This document shows positions 12,541 to 22,769 of a stretch of DNA of 64,000 nt, piece by piece; the stretch's first letter is position 1; each line of letters opens with the position of its first letter. Location of the stretch: NCBI GenBank assembly GCA_012932295.1, contig JAAONU010000001.1, forward strand, positions 59,307,693 through 59,371,692. The letters run 5' to 3'. The stretch comes from Cyclina sinensis. Taxonomy: Eukaryota; Mollusca; Bivalvia; Venerida; Veneridae. The notes below the pieces were generated by a model that was given only the letters and a program-made list of their open reading frames with translations, ran no database searches and had not been told where the DNA came from. The translations under genes were made by a program, and so were the position numbers.

Positions 12541-12599
12541 GCGGACATATTAGAAGCTTTGCCTAAAGAACTGCTTATCAGTGATTTTCATTAGCTTAA

Positions 12600-13032
12600 A
12601 GAGGCTGTACTCCAGATTTGACATAAAAAAAAAATTTCCATACATTATATATTTAGATGCCGTGAGACTATAATAACATAATATTTTACTTCAAAACTGA
12701 TTATAAAAGTCAAAATAGAATAAAAAAAATATTTTCGCTCCAGCCTGATTTGAACTCTGGACCCTCATGTTAACAAAATATTTCCAACGCTTTTACTGTC
12801 ACCACCATCGCCGCATGTGGTATTACAGATATTTACTTTAAATCTTATACGATATAGTTATACCGTTGCGTTACTGGAATAGCACTTTGAAAGGAAAAAA
12901 AATCAATTTATAATGTAATTATTTGACTTATTTTCTGTCAGTAACTTATTTTTTAAGCATTAGTCATAAATATTACAAGAAATTTATAATACAAGAAAAC
13001 TTTCTTTTTTTGTCATCTGGAGCACAGCCCCT
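12600..13032. mobile_element. MITE flanked by TTAA
   Basis: A 433-bp element has TTAA at both flanks (12596-12599 and 13033-13036). Its terminal inverted repeats are AGAGGCTGTACTCCAGAT at the left and the reverse complement of AGGGGCTGTGCTCCAGAT at the right. TTAA target duplication is typical of piggyBac-type elements. There is no coding capacity. Confidence 0.75.
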
Positions 13033-13399
13033 TTAATAATCTAATTTCAGCCAATCAAATTTCTAGTAACATTTAGTACAAAACTGAATGCACGAAAGCT
13101 AGCGGAAATTGCCCAATTATCAATATTGCTGTGGCAAACAAAGAGTTTTGCACTATTGGGAAGATATCGGAACTTGAAAAGGGAAGCTTACAAATATCTA
13201 AGGGAGTTCACCAATGCAGTTAGCTCTCTTGTTGTCAGGTTTAGCTCTCGTATATCTTCTACTGTTTATTTGTCGAAGAATCAGGGCTCGTCCCCCCACC
13301 CTACAATTTCCTAAAAGGATTTGCACTAATTGGGAAAATGACCATGAAAGCTGTCCAAAGTATGGAAATCCGTATTAATAAGGAAAACTTTTACCCCTG

Positions 13400-13600
13400 C
13401 AATCAAGTACTATATGTAACATTCCTATCAACCATACTGCTGTATCCTGTAACAAGATACAATCAAGTACTAAATGTAACAGTCTTATCAACCATCCTGC
13501 TGTATCCTGTAACAAGATACAATCAAGTACTAAACATACCAGTCTATCTCTGTCAACCATCCTGTTGTATCCTGTAACAATATACAATCTTGGTCTTGTC
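13400..13600. repeat. Minisatellite, about 60-bp units
   Basis: About three copies of 'ccatcctgctgtatcctgta' plus 'acaagatacaatcaagtact' are present. They match the array at 12,066-12,216 and flank the same 1.2-kb interval. Open frames on both strands follow from the repeat. Confidence 0.65.
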
Positions 13601-15530
13601 AAACTTTTACATTCTTACTACCGTTTAATTAATGACACTGCAAACCTTGAGCCAGCAATTGGTAACATTTCATTGCAGAAACATTTTTTACTTGTCCTGT
13701 TTAAAAAAAACACAAAAAAACAGGAAACTAATGTTGTGTCATTTTCAGCAAAATGCAATGACATTCACATTTTTTGTACCAGTTCTCAGAAACAGAAAGC
13801 TCTCAACAAAACATGTCAAACACAGAAAAATCCATCTTCTGTCCCTGATGTCAGTACAAATAATAGAGTCACAAGAAATCACTGATTTCAAATTTTAATA
13901 TTATTTATCCTTACCCATAATTTCAGTAATAAGCCATCATTGTTATCCTATGAATTAAAATAAAATCAAATGGCCTTCTTTTGATCAATACTGGTTACAT
14001 CATTGTTGTCAATGCCTTGCCCTTCCTTGCAGAACTGCATACAAATATTTTCAATTTCATGATACTCTCAGGGAGTAACAAAGCACCATTTTCCAGGAAC
14101 AGACATTACAATCCCAATAAAGTGAAAGTAAACTATGACATGAGGATAATAATGTTGTTTCATTATCTATTTTGGCATGTTACTAGTAGTTGCTAACTGG
14201 AATCTATAGAAAACACATTCCATCCTGGAAACCAAATACATAGTTTCATTATTGCTAAATAACAAAACAGTACACAACAATGAGAAATTTGTCAACACTC
14301 AACACACGTAATAATTATCAATATTGTTCAACTTGAAATACTGTAACAGCAAACAGAACTTTTATGTAATAATGCATTATTTAAACTTTTACACTAGGGA
14401 ATTATGAAGAAATGATTCAGAATTATAATGTTTTCAAGTTAATTCAAATAACCGAAGGAGAAATTAGGACTTGGAAAATTGAAGTGCATCACCGTACATT
14501 CTGCAATGAAACATGCCGCAGATCTACCTGTCAGTCAAAATAGACAAATCAAGATGTGCCCAGTGGCTGTATTCTGTTGTTTGGGATTTCAACCAGTCTG
14601 AAACTGCAATACAACATAGGAGCAGTGGCTCTGGTGAAAAAATTATTTTAGTTTGTCTACTTCTGGCCTAGCAACATAGCATTACTAACTTAAGTAGGAA
14701 AATATTTGTTGATAATGAGTCAATATTAAATTTAATTATTACTCAAATGCTTTCATCTCGATGTGCAATCTCTCCATTTGAGTAGTTTTAGTTTTAGGTT
14801 AGAGCTTAGAATGATATAAGTTCAATCATTTAACTACTATCTTTTAACAACTATATAAAAAGCACTTCACCTCCCATTTTCCTATATCCTTAACTTTTGT
14901 TGTATAAACTCTGAAATGGAGTGAATTCAAGGTTTAAACCCATATATCAGAATACACAGCATCCTATCAGATAGTGGACCTTGTCCAGTTAACTAGCTCA
15001 TCAGGCAAGTGACCATGTGGTCAGCATCAATGAAACAGATTAGATTTTAACGACTTTATTTGGACTTCAACATGTTTGGCTGTCAGTGATCATAAGCCAA
15101 GTACTTGACAAACTATATATGAACTGGCTATATTACTAACTGCATACATAGGGTGATGTCCAATGCATGTTTCTTACTAAGTGAAATTTCTATTGAAGAT
15201 GGCTATGTATATAAAGGAGATTTACCGTATCCTAGTATTAGTTGAACCAATGATTCAAAAGCAATGTCAGCTGCAGGTGACCTACTTAAATACCGTATTT
15301 GCCCCATCTAGCACCCATGCCCCTTTAAGCACCCCTTTCATGTCTGTTGACCAGCAAATGAATACTGGTTACATCACAGTCCCCTTTTTTGTAGTAGGAA
15401 ATTCATAAATAAACATGTCTTTGCATCAATGTTTCTTTTCCATTATGTAACGGCACATACAGACATTACTACCATCTTGCAAAATAAACTTCTTGTTTCT
15501 TGAACTAGACAGTAAGCTTTGTATTTGTAC
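13601..15530. other. Non-coding stretch
   Basis: AT-rich, with several short open frames and no splice context. No element recognised. Confidence 0.45.
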
Positions 15531-15539
15531 CCCTTTAAG

Positions 15540-15720
15540 CACCCCTCTTCTGAGTTATGGTCCAAACAAAAATCAAGTATTAAAAATAATAATGGGAAAT
15601 AACTCTGTATTTATGAAGTGAAGAGTTACAGTTCTTATGCTCTGCACTTTTACTGAGATCTAACCTCATATAAAGTTTGAGGTTTATAACTTTAATAGTT
15701 CTTGAGTTATGTTCCAAATA
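15540..15720. repeat. Dispersed repeat A, left part (interrupted)
   Basis: The segment 'gagttatggtccaaacaaa' to 'cttgagttatgttccaaata' closely resembles 18,590-18,840. It stops at 15,720, where another repeat begins, and resumes at about 16,806 with 'gtgtgatggtcagacagac', matching 'gtgtggtggatggacagac' at about 18,842. Confidence 0.6.
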
Positions 15721-16805
15721 ACAAGAGGGCCATCATGGCCCTGGATCGCTCACCTGAGTACTTTGCTTGAGGGTCTACCGTTAAGCAAAACAATCCATGG
15801 GGCAGAGGCAATTTCGTGATAACAGCTTGTGAGATGTCATTTGAAGCAATATTTTGAAGAAAACCTATTTTTATCTCCGGTGGCCATTTTGTTCAATGGA
15901 GCAGAACCATTTTAGCAATTTTAACACAGGGGTATGTAAGGAACATTTCCGTGAAATTTGATGGAAAATTACCTTGCCATTGAGGAGGAGATGCTGTTTG
16001 ATTTCTTTTCTACAGCTTTTACAGCCCTTATGTGGAATGGAGCAGAATGGTTTGAGCAATTTTGGAAAAGGGCATTATAAGGAACATTTCTGTCAAATTT
16101 GGCTTAAAATGGCCAAGTGGTTTTGGAGGAGATGTCTTTTGAAGCAAAATATTGACGAAAATCTATTTTTAGCTCTAGCAGCCATTTTGTTCAATGGAAT
16201 AGAACTGTTTAAGCAATTTTAATAGAGGGCCATGTAAGGAACATTTCTGTGAAATTTGGTGGAAAATCTCCCAACCGTTTAGGAGGAGATGTTGTTTGAA
16301 TTTTTTTCTATTTTTAGCTTTTGCAGCCCTTATGTGCAATGGAGCAGAACCGTTTGAGCAATTTAAGAAAAGGGCAAGATAAGGAACATTTCTGTAAAGT
16401 TTGGTTTAAAATGGCCAAGTGGTTTAGAAGGAGATGTCATTTGAAGCAAAATATTGACAAAAATCTATTTTTAGCTTTGGCGGCCATTTTGAACAATGGA
16501 GCCGAACCATTTTAGCAATTTTTACAGAGGGCTATGTAAAGAATATTTCTGTGAAATTTGGTGGAAAATCTCCCAACCGTTTAGTTCTATTTTTAGTTTT
16601 GCAACCCTTATGTGCAATGGAGCAGAACAGTTTGAAAAATTTAAGAAAAGGGCATTATAAGGAACATTTCTGTCAAATTTGATTAAAAATAGCTTTGGGG
16701 TTTAGGAGGAGATGTCATTTAAAGTAAAATGTTGACAACGAACACCGTACGCCGGACACAGGGTGATCACAACAGCTCACCCTGAGCATTTGCTCAGATG
16801 AGTTA
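15721..16805. repeat. Dispersed repeat B inserted in repeat A, with internal ~150-bp units
   Basis: It begins 'acaagagggccatcatggcc', a short palindromic head, and ends 'cagctcaccctgagcatt' with a poly-A-like tail. In between are about six units of 140-160 bp carrying 'caatggagcagaacc', 'ggaacatttctgtgaaattt' and 'aggaggagatgtcatttgaa'. Open frames here are by-products of the repeat. Confidence 0.65.
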
Positions 16806-17460
16806 AAAAGTGTGATGGTCAGACAGACGAACAAACAGCCGACAATGCCAAATCTATATCCCTCTTCTCCTCAATGATGTCTATGCACTTAAGAAGTTTC
16901 ATGTTGCAGAACTTTTTTTAGGGCTGATTTGGAGCCGAAATTCAGCCCCACAACCGTCTCCAAAAAGTATATATTTTTCCCAATTTCAGAAAAAATTCCC
17001 CTCCACCAGTCAAAACGTGTGTATGGGGGGGGGGGATCAATTTTTCCAATCGCTAGCAGCAGGAACGCAAATAATTGTTGCCTTGCATATTAAATGCGCT
17101 TTTTGAGTAGCCTCCCTTGCTTAATCAGTGTCATCAGTTGTTCCTTAAGCATTGAGCAAAATAATTATTTGTTTGCAAAATGTCACACGACGCGAAATTT
17201 TATAAGAAAAAGTTCAATGGACAAAAAGTCAGCTTGGGGTTCAAAGACAACCGATGTCTTAATTGAATCAACTGGACTTGCTGCAGTTTGAGCAGATTAA
17301 GCCTGAGTTTGCTACTCCATTCCCTGCAGTGAATACTTGTACAACCTAAGCCAGCTGTATGAAGGATGGGACCATAACAGAGCATGACATCAATGCTTTC
17401 ATTGACATTTTCAAACTAAAAGAAAGGGATGTTTATTTGTAATGAAAATGGTGTGGTATT

Positions 17461-18280
17461 CATGGTTCACACAGAAATTTCATCTAAAAATTCAAGGACT
17501 TTTCCAGGAATCTCAAGGAAAAATATTGTTTTTCAAGGACTCATTTGAAATGAATTATAAGCTCTGGAAAACATTTAAAATGCACAAATGTGTATAAATC
17601 AGTAAAAACACATTTTAATATTCATTTACTATAAGAAAACTTAATCTTTTACACCAAACTATTTCAATAAAACAAATTTGTTTCTGTGAAAAGTGCATTA
17701 GGAGATTTTAATTACATTACATCTATGTAACTGTTAACTGTTAAACATTGCTTGAAGTACCAACTGTACTTAACAAACTGATGACTATACATGGTATGAG
17801 ACTAGAAGAAGTTTATTTCATTTGATCTTTTCTCTTTTGAATTTCACATTCAAGTTCTTTAATTTGCTCCCTTTTCTCTTTTCAGCCAACTTTGTTGAAA
17901 CGAGCATTTCTTACCCGTTTTACCCATTTTAAAGCATGCTCACAAATAATATTGATTTCTATACGGGCGCAGCCATTGTTGATGATGTCACTAAAAGTCT
18001 AATAGTCGGATATCGGTGTCAGGTCAATAAATTTATCTCGGGGTGTGGAGGCCTGCCGAAAATCGCGATTGTACGAAAAAAAGTAAAATACTGTCAATAA
18101 CATGTATTATTTATATATTTTAGAATGTTTTTGTATTTTCAAGGATAGATTTGCAGAATTCCAGGACAAAACGCTAAATTCAAGTACCTTTTGGGGTGTT
18201 TTTCAAGGAAACATTGAATTCAAGTACTTTTCAAGGAAGGAATCAAATTCAAGGACTTTTCAAGTCCTGTGCGAACCCTG
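17461..18280. mobile_element. 820-bp inverted-repeat element with 5-bp target duplication
   Basis: The termini are CATGGTTCACACAG at the left and the reverse complement of CAGGGTTCGCACAG at the right. They are flanked by GTATT on both sides (17456-17460 and 18281-18285). Subterminal 'ttcaaggactttt' motifs occur on both sides in opposite orientation. No transposase; superfamily not assigned. Confidence 0.6.
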
Positions 18281-18419
18281 GTATTACAATGTAACATAAA
18301 ATGGACTATTTTCCCTGTTTCTTAATTTTCCCCTATTTTCCCCTCCGCGACACAATTTTCCCTTCTCCAGGGGTCCTGCCACCATTCCCCTAGTGGAAAA
18401 AAAGCACTGTGTTGATACC

Positions 18420-18870
18420 TTAAATACTTTATGAGTTATGCTGCAAACAAAATTAAGTAATAAAAAAAAAAACTAAGGGCGAAAAGTAAAAAATTGTCAA
18501 GTGAAGAGTAACATTTCCTATAATGCACTGCATGACTCCTAAATGACATCTATGAACCTTTGAAGTTTGATTTTGATACCTCAAATACTTTTAGAGTTAT
18601 GGTCCAAACAAATTAAATAGGAAAAATAGTAAAGTGAAATAACTAAAAAATCATGAGATGAAGAGTTACAGTTCCTAAGAATGCCATTAAAAACAGGAAA
18701 AATAGCAAAGGGGAATAACTCAAAAATTATGAAGTGAAGAGTTTCGATTCCTATGCACTGCAATCCTACTCACTGAGATATAACCACATATAAAGTTTTC
18801 AGTTTATAACTTAAATAGTTTAAGAGTTATGTTCCAATTAAAGTGTGGTGGATGGACAGACTAATGGATG
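18420..18870. repeat. Dispersed repeat A, second copy
   Basis: Uninterrupted copy of the repeat seen at 15,540-15,720. It has internal ~120-bp repetition ('gaataactcaaaaattatga', 'gaagagttacagttcc'). Confidence 0.55.
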
Positions 18871-18911
18871 GATGTATCCACAAACTGCCAGATGGACATA
18901 CTAAATCTATT

Positions 18912-19327
18912 TACCGACAAATCAGTAACAAGACAAATCGGTAACATGATTTTATAGAGTAAAAAAAAACAGAGAAATCGGTAAAAATAGAAATAATTTT
19001 ATGTTAACAGAAAGGTGATAAAGTAGGTGTGAAAAGGTATACTGGGGTACGCTTATACGAAATTTCATTTTAAGTTCGTTTGGATAAATTTGTCATTCAT
19101 TCCATGTTATGTTATGTAAATAATAAATATTTATATAATAGTTAATACATTTAACATCTAAAAAATACCAATAAAAGTAATCTCGGTCATCAAATGTGCT
19201 ATTCACACCCACTCTATCACTATCTCAACTATATACAATTACCAACAATATTCCTATTGTTACCGATTTCTCTGTTTTTTACTATATAATATCATGTTAC
19301 GGATTTGGCGTGTCACCGATTTGTTGG
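18912..19327. mobile_element. Fold-back MITE with ~65-bp inverted arms
   Basis: The left arm (about 18,912-18,986) contains 'acaaatcggtaacatgattt' and 'acagagaaatcggtaa'. The right arm (about 19,260-19,327) is its reverse complement, 'ttaccgatttctctgttttt' through 'catgttacggatttgg'. The middle has no open frame. Confidence 0.7.
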
Positions 19328-19908
19328 GCAAGGGAAATTAAGCTAAACTTGACACCTGAGTAGTTCCAATAAATCTTTTCCATGGATATTTTCCAATAAA
19401 ATACCACTGAATCTAAACTTCAACCATGAATGTGCATTGCTGTTGATTTGATAACATGGTTTTTATCAAAAAGTTGATAGTCTACGCTTTTAAATCAACT
19501 GCAAAGCTTTTGCCAAGGACATTGTCATATTGTCACTGAAAGAAGTAAGATTAAGTGACTATCAAGAAAGTAAAGTTTTCAGTTGAAATATTCTTCTGTG
19601 TTTATGACTTTTGGCAGCAATAACTTGAAGTTGAAATTAAATAGTAAATTTTAATGTAACGTTATACCGTTACATCTCTCAACTTCCAAGTTCTTCAGAA
19701 AAAATATATCGCGAAAACAGATGACGCCAATGACCGGTCGATGATTTTAAAGCTTTGGAAAGCCTGATCGATGCCCCAGCCTTATCATTTAGCATGTTTA
19801 AAGAACATTGACTATACTTATGGATGAAAATATAAGCTCCGAATAAAATATATAACAATATTACCAAAGAATTTCTGGTTGAATTCCAAGTTTCCAAGAG
19901 TGACGTCA

Positions 19909-20180
19909 CTGATGCTGAACCGCTGCAAGTAAAAATATCTATATATCCTCGAGTGACCAGTTTCGACGCCGTTAAGATATAATTTGCCGACATCCAAGAA
20001 CAACATAACAAATTAGCAAATACATAACCATTCTAAATAAAATGATATCTTGTACCAATGCAGGTGTGACATTTAAGCTTATAGTCTTGTTTATTTTCAA
20101 GAAACTGCATTTATTTCAGGACGTAAGACTGCAGCCATGTTTGTTGACAGTGACCTAAAATGACGCCGCTGATTGGCTGC
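19909..20180. promoter_or_regulatory. Candidate promoter-like region
   Basis: It contains a perfect CRE palindrome TGACGTCA (about 19,911-19,918) and an inverted CCAAT box (gattggct, about 20,170). CpG density is higher than in the flanks. It could serve the missing first exon of the ACSL anchor isoform (minus strand). No direct evidence of a start site. Confidence 0.25.
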
Positions 20181-20302
20181 CTTAATATAGCATTTATAAC
20201 ACTCTATTGGACAGAGTACACTGTGAATTTTGTACTAACGGTGTCCACCAATAGCAGTAGCCAGGATCTACAATGTAACAACACAGAAATATCATTTCCA
20301 AA

Positions 20303-20308
20303 TTTATT
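20303..20308 (-). terminator. Polyadenylation signal of the DDE/PHD gene
   Basis: AATAAA on the minus strand lies about 70 bp past the stop codon at 20,375. Confidence 0.5.
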
Positions 20309-20374
20309 TTTCTGATATTAGAATTTTTGTGCCTTATCTTATTAACTTGTTTGTATGAGCACTCAGCAGGGGAG

Positions 20375-22438
20375 TTACTCTTCATCAACACAGTGGGGGC
20401 ACAAAAATACATCACCCCTTCTGACAACCCTGACAGTGGTACAGAAAATTAAATGTACCCAATGTTCACATTTTGTGCACTGTACCCACTTTACAAAAAT
20501 CAAAGATGTACTTTTGCGAAGTTCCTGTGGTGTGAACTTGTTGCATACACAGCACACCTCTGTGTCAGAGTCCTCCTGAAGTGAATCTTCACTGTCAGTA
20601 GTTACTAGTGGTTTTGTAATTCCAGAGGGTCCAGGTTTGGGCTCAGATTTCTGTGGCTTTGGATTTGTCTTAGATCTGGAAATTTCATGTTCACGAATAA
20701 GGTCAACAGTAGCCTCCTCAGTGATTGCTTTGCCACTTATAAATGAACTAAGGTATTTGCGTTTCTTGGTGGGTGGTTTCCTAGCAGTGATGTTTGCAGA
20801 TTTAGCTTTGAAAAACTCAGATGGATCTGTAGCTGAAGTGTGTTGGTTGTCTGGTACCACTGGATCACATGTCTGTTGTTGCAGGGCTTCAGAAGGTTTA
20901 AAGTTGGATGGATCAACAACATTGGGGTTATATGGGAATATACCAGTTTTACGAAAAGATGCCTGTAAATTGCTAGATGACAATGCCTTGGTATAAGCAG
21001 AGCATCCAATGGAACAAATATTATAGCGTGTGATGCTCTGACCACAGTGCTCCCTCATAAACTTATGGCACTCAGCATTGTATATTTTCTCAAAAGGTGC
21101 AAAACAGCCAACGTCCAGTGGCTGTAACACATGACTGGTATGAGCTGGTAAAATAAACAGAATAAGGTTCTCTGTTTTAGCCCAGTCAATCAGACCTAAA
21201 TTAATATGTGACTTGTGACCATCATAAAGAACAAGTACAGGATTTTCAGCAGAGCGTTCAGGTAAATACTTCAGAAGATGTTGTTCAACATACCTCCGGA
21301 ACACAACACTATTACTCCAACCTGATTCTGTTACAACCCCATCTGCTCCAGCACATGCACCCTCCAACAGCTCTGGCCTCATCCTTACTCCAGGGAAAAC
21401 GAAAAATGGTGGAACACTGTAGCCAAGAGCATTGCCACTACCTATCACTGTCACAAGTGATCTGGATCCAGAGGTAACAGCTGAAGGCTTCAACCCAAAA
21501 CCTGTAATAACGGCTGGTGGAGAGTGTGAGGTAGACAGTCCCTTTTCGTCAACATTGTAAATGCGCTCTGGTCTATCCTTAAGGTTGTACTTATCAAGGA
21601 CAGAGGCAAGTTCTTGATAATAATTGGTAACACACTCCAATGTTGTTGCCTTTGCCCTTTGAATCTGCAGGCCGCGAGGTTTCAGTACTTTAAGCTCTGG
21701 CCAACGTGACATAAATCCACGGAACCATTTCAGTGACAGTGGATGTTCAGTATCACGTTTACCTAGACACACTGCATATTCAGTTGCCATATCCACCACT
21801 TCTGCTCTGCTGTACCCATAACCACACATAGACATGAATTTCAGATGTTGTACAAAGTGGGCCTCCTGCTCCTGTGTAAACATTGGTGGTGGACCAGAAT
21901 GTGTAGCCTCTGGATCTACTCTCCCTGAAAGCTTGTGTCTAAGGGAAGCTTCTGGTATACCAAACTCCCTGGCAGTGGTTTTAATTGGAGCTCCTGTCAG
22001 TCGGACCTTCTCCAAAGCATTGACCATGGATGTTGGGGAGTAGCATCTGTAGTTCCTTTGTGGAACCTGGAATATACAAATTAAACTTAAACTAAGCTAA
22101 CACTTATTTTATCCTACAATCTAAGAGTGTTAATATTCAATTAAAATCCAATTAACAACACTATATTGAATTGCTATCAAAATGTCTACAACGCGTACAT
22201 ACTGCAAAAGGGTGAATAAAATCCATAAACAAAATGGCTGGTCACATGACTGTCACGTGACTTGTGAATGAAACAGCGAGCGTAGCAGACGGCGAATGAC
22301 AATATTCCCACGCTCATATTTGCAAAGGAAATGAGGCATAAAGTTGTAATACTTTTTGCATTAGCAAAAACATATGAAAAACTATTGAATGAGATAAAAT
22401 TCGTAGATTTTTACCTTTGCTTCTCTGATTTTCCACAT
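20375..22438 (-). CDS. Pogo-superfamily DDE transposase-like protein with C-terminal PHD finger
   Basis: Two coding exons: 22,415-22,438 (MWKIREAK) and 20,375-22,066, joined by a 348-bp GT-AG intron in phase 0. The protein has 571 residues. Order of domains: a Psq-type helix-turn-helix at the N-terminus (RNYRCYSPTSM..AL..V to ASLRHKLSGR); a CENP-B-like DNA-binding region; a DDE_1 catalytic core with NVDEKG, LVLYDGHKSHI and LPLDV-type LQPLDVGCF aspartates; a Lys-rich linker; and a Cys/His cluster (CCVCNK..CTKCEHWVH..CPHC) fitting a PHD/zinc finger. The HTH continues across the splice junction, which supports the small first exon. The frame is fully intact and all three acidic residues appear present. 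I found no terminal inverted repeats, so it may be a young transposon with unrecognised ends or a host-domesticated gene. It lies head-to-head with CRYM. Confidence 0.92.
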
Positions 22439-22769
22439 GATAAACGTGAGCGATAGCGAAGCGTGTATACTACGTTATAGTAAAAGTTGTGACGTAATCG
22501 GAAGTCGCTTACATCAAATCAAAATGAAAACAAAAATGGCGTCGAAATAGGTCAGCGTCAAAACAGGGCACCCGACGATATCGATATAAAATATAAAACC
22601 ATACTTTTGAACATTTCATGCATAGACTATTTTCTAATGTTGTTTTTGTTTCATTTCTATTTTTTTACGATATACATTACAGTTAACGGATTTTAATATT
22701 GATTATGATGCTTAAGCGACTTTTCTATATTTAGATATCACGTGACATACACGAGGAAGTAAGTTAAGA
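22439..22769. promoter_or_regulatory. Putative bidirectional promoter between DDE/PHD gene and CRYM
   Basis: Only 331 bp separate the two divergent start codons. The interval holds a CRE-like TGACGTAA (about 22,490), CpG-containing sequence and an E-box CACGTG (22739-22744) close to the CRYM start. A second E-box in the palindrome GTCACGTGAC (22252-22261) lies in the DDE-gene intron. No TATA box in a convincing position. Promoter role is inferred from geometry. Confidence 0.5.

Noticed and set aside
12537..12593. Short plus-strand frame starting ATGGCGGACATA in good context
   Set aside because: Only 18 codons before a stop, no donor within it, and a repeat begins right after. Could be a gene relic but is not supportable.
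19679..20011. 110-codon minus-strand frame
   Set aside because: No family resemblance, overlaps another frame of similar quality, and has no confirmed start or splice partner.
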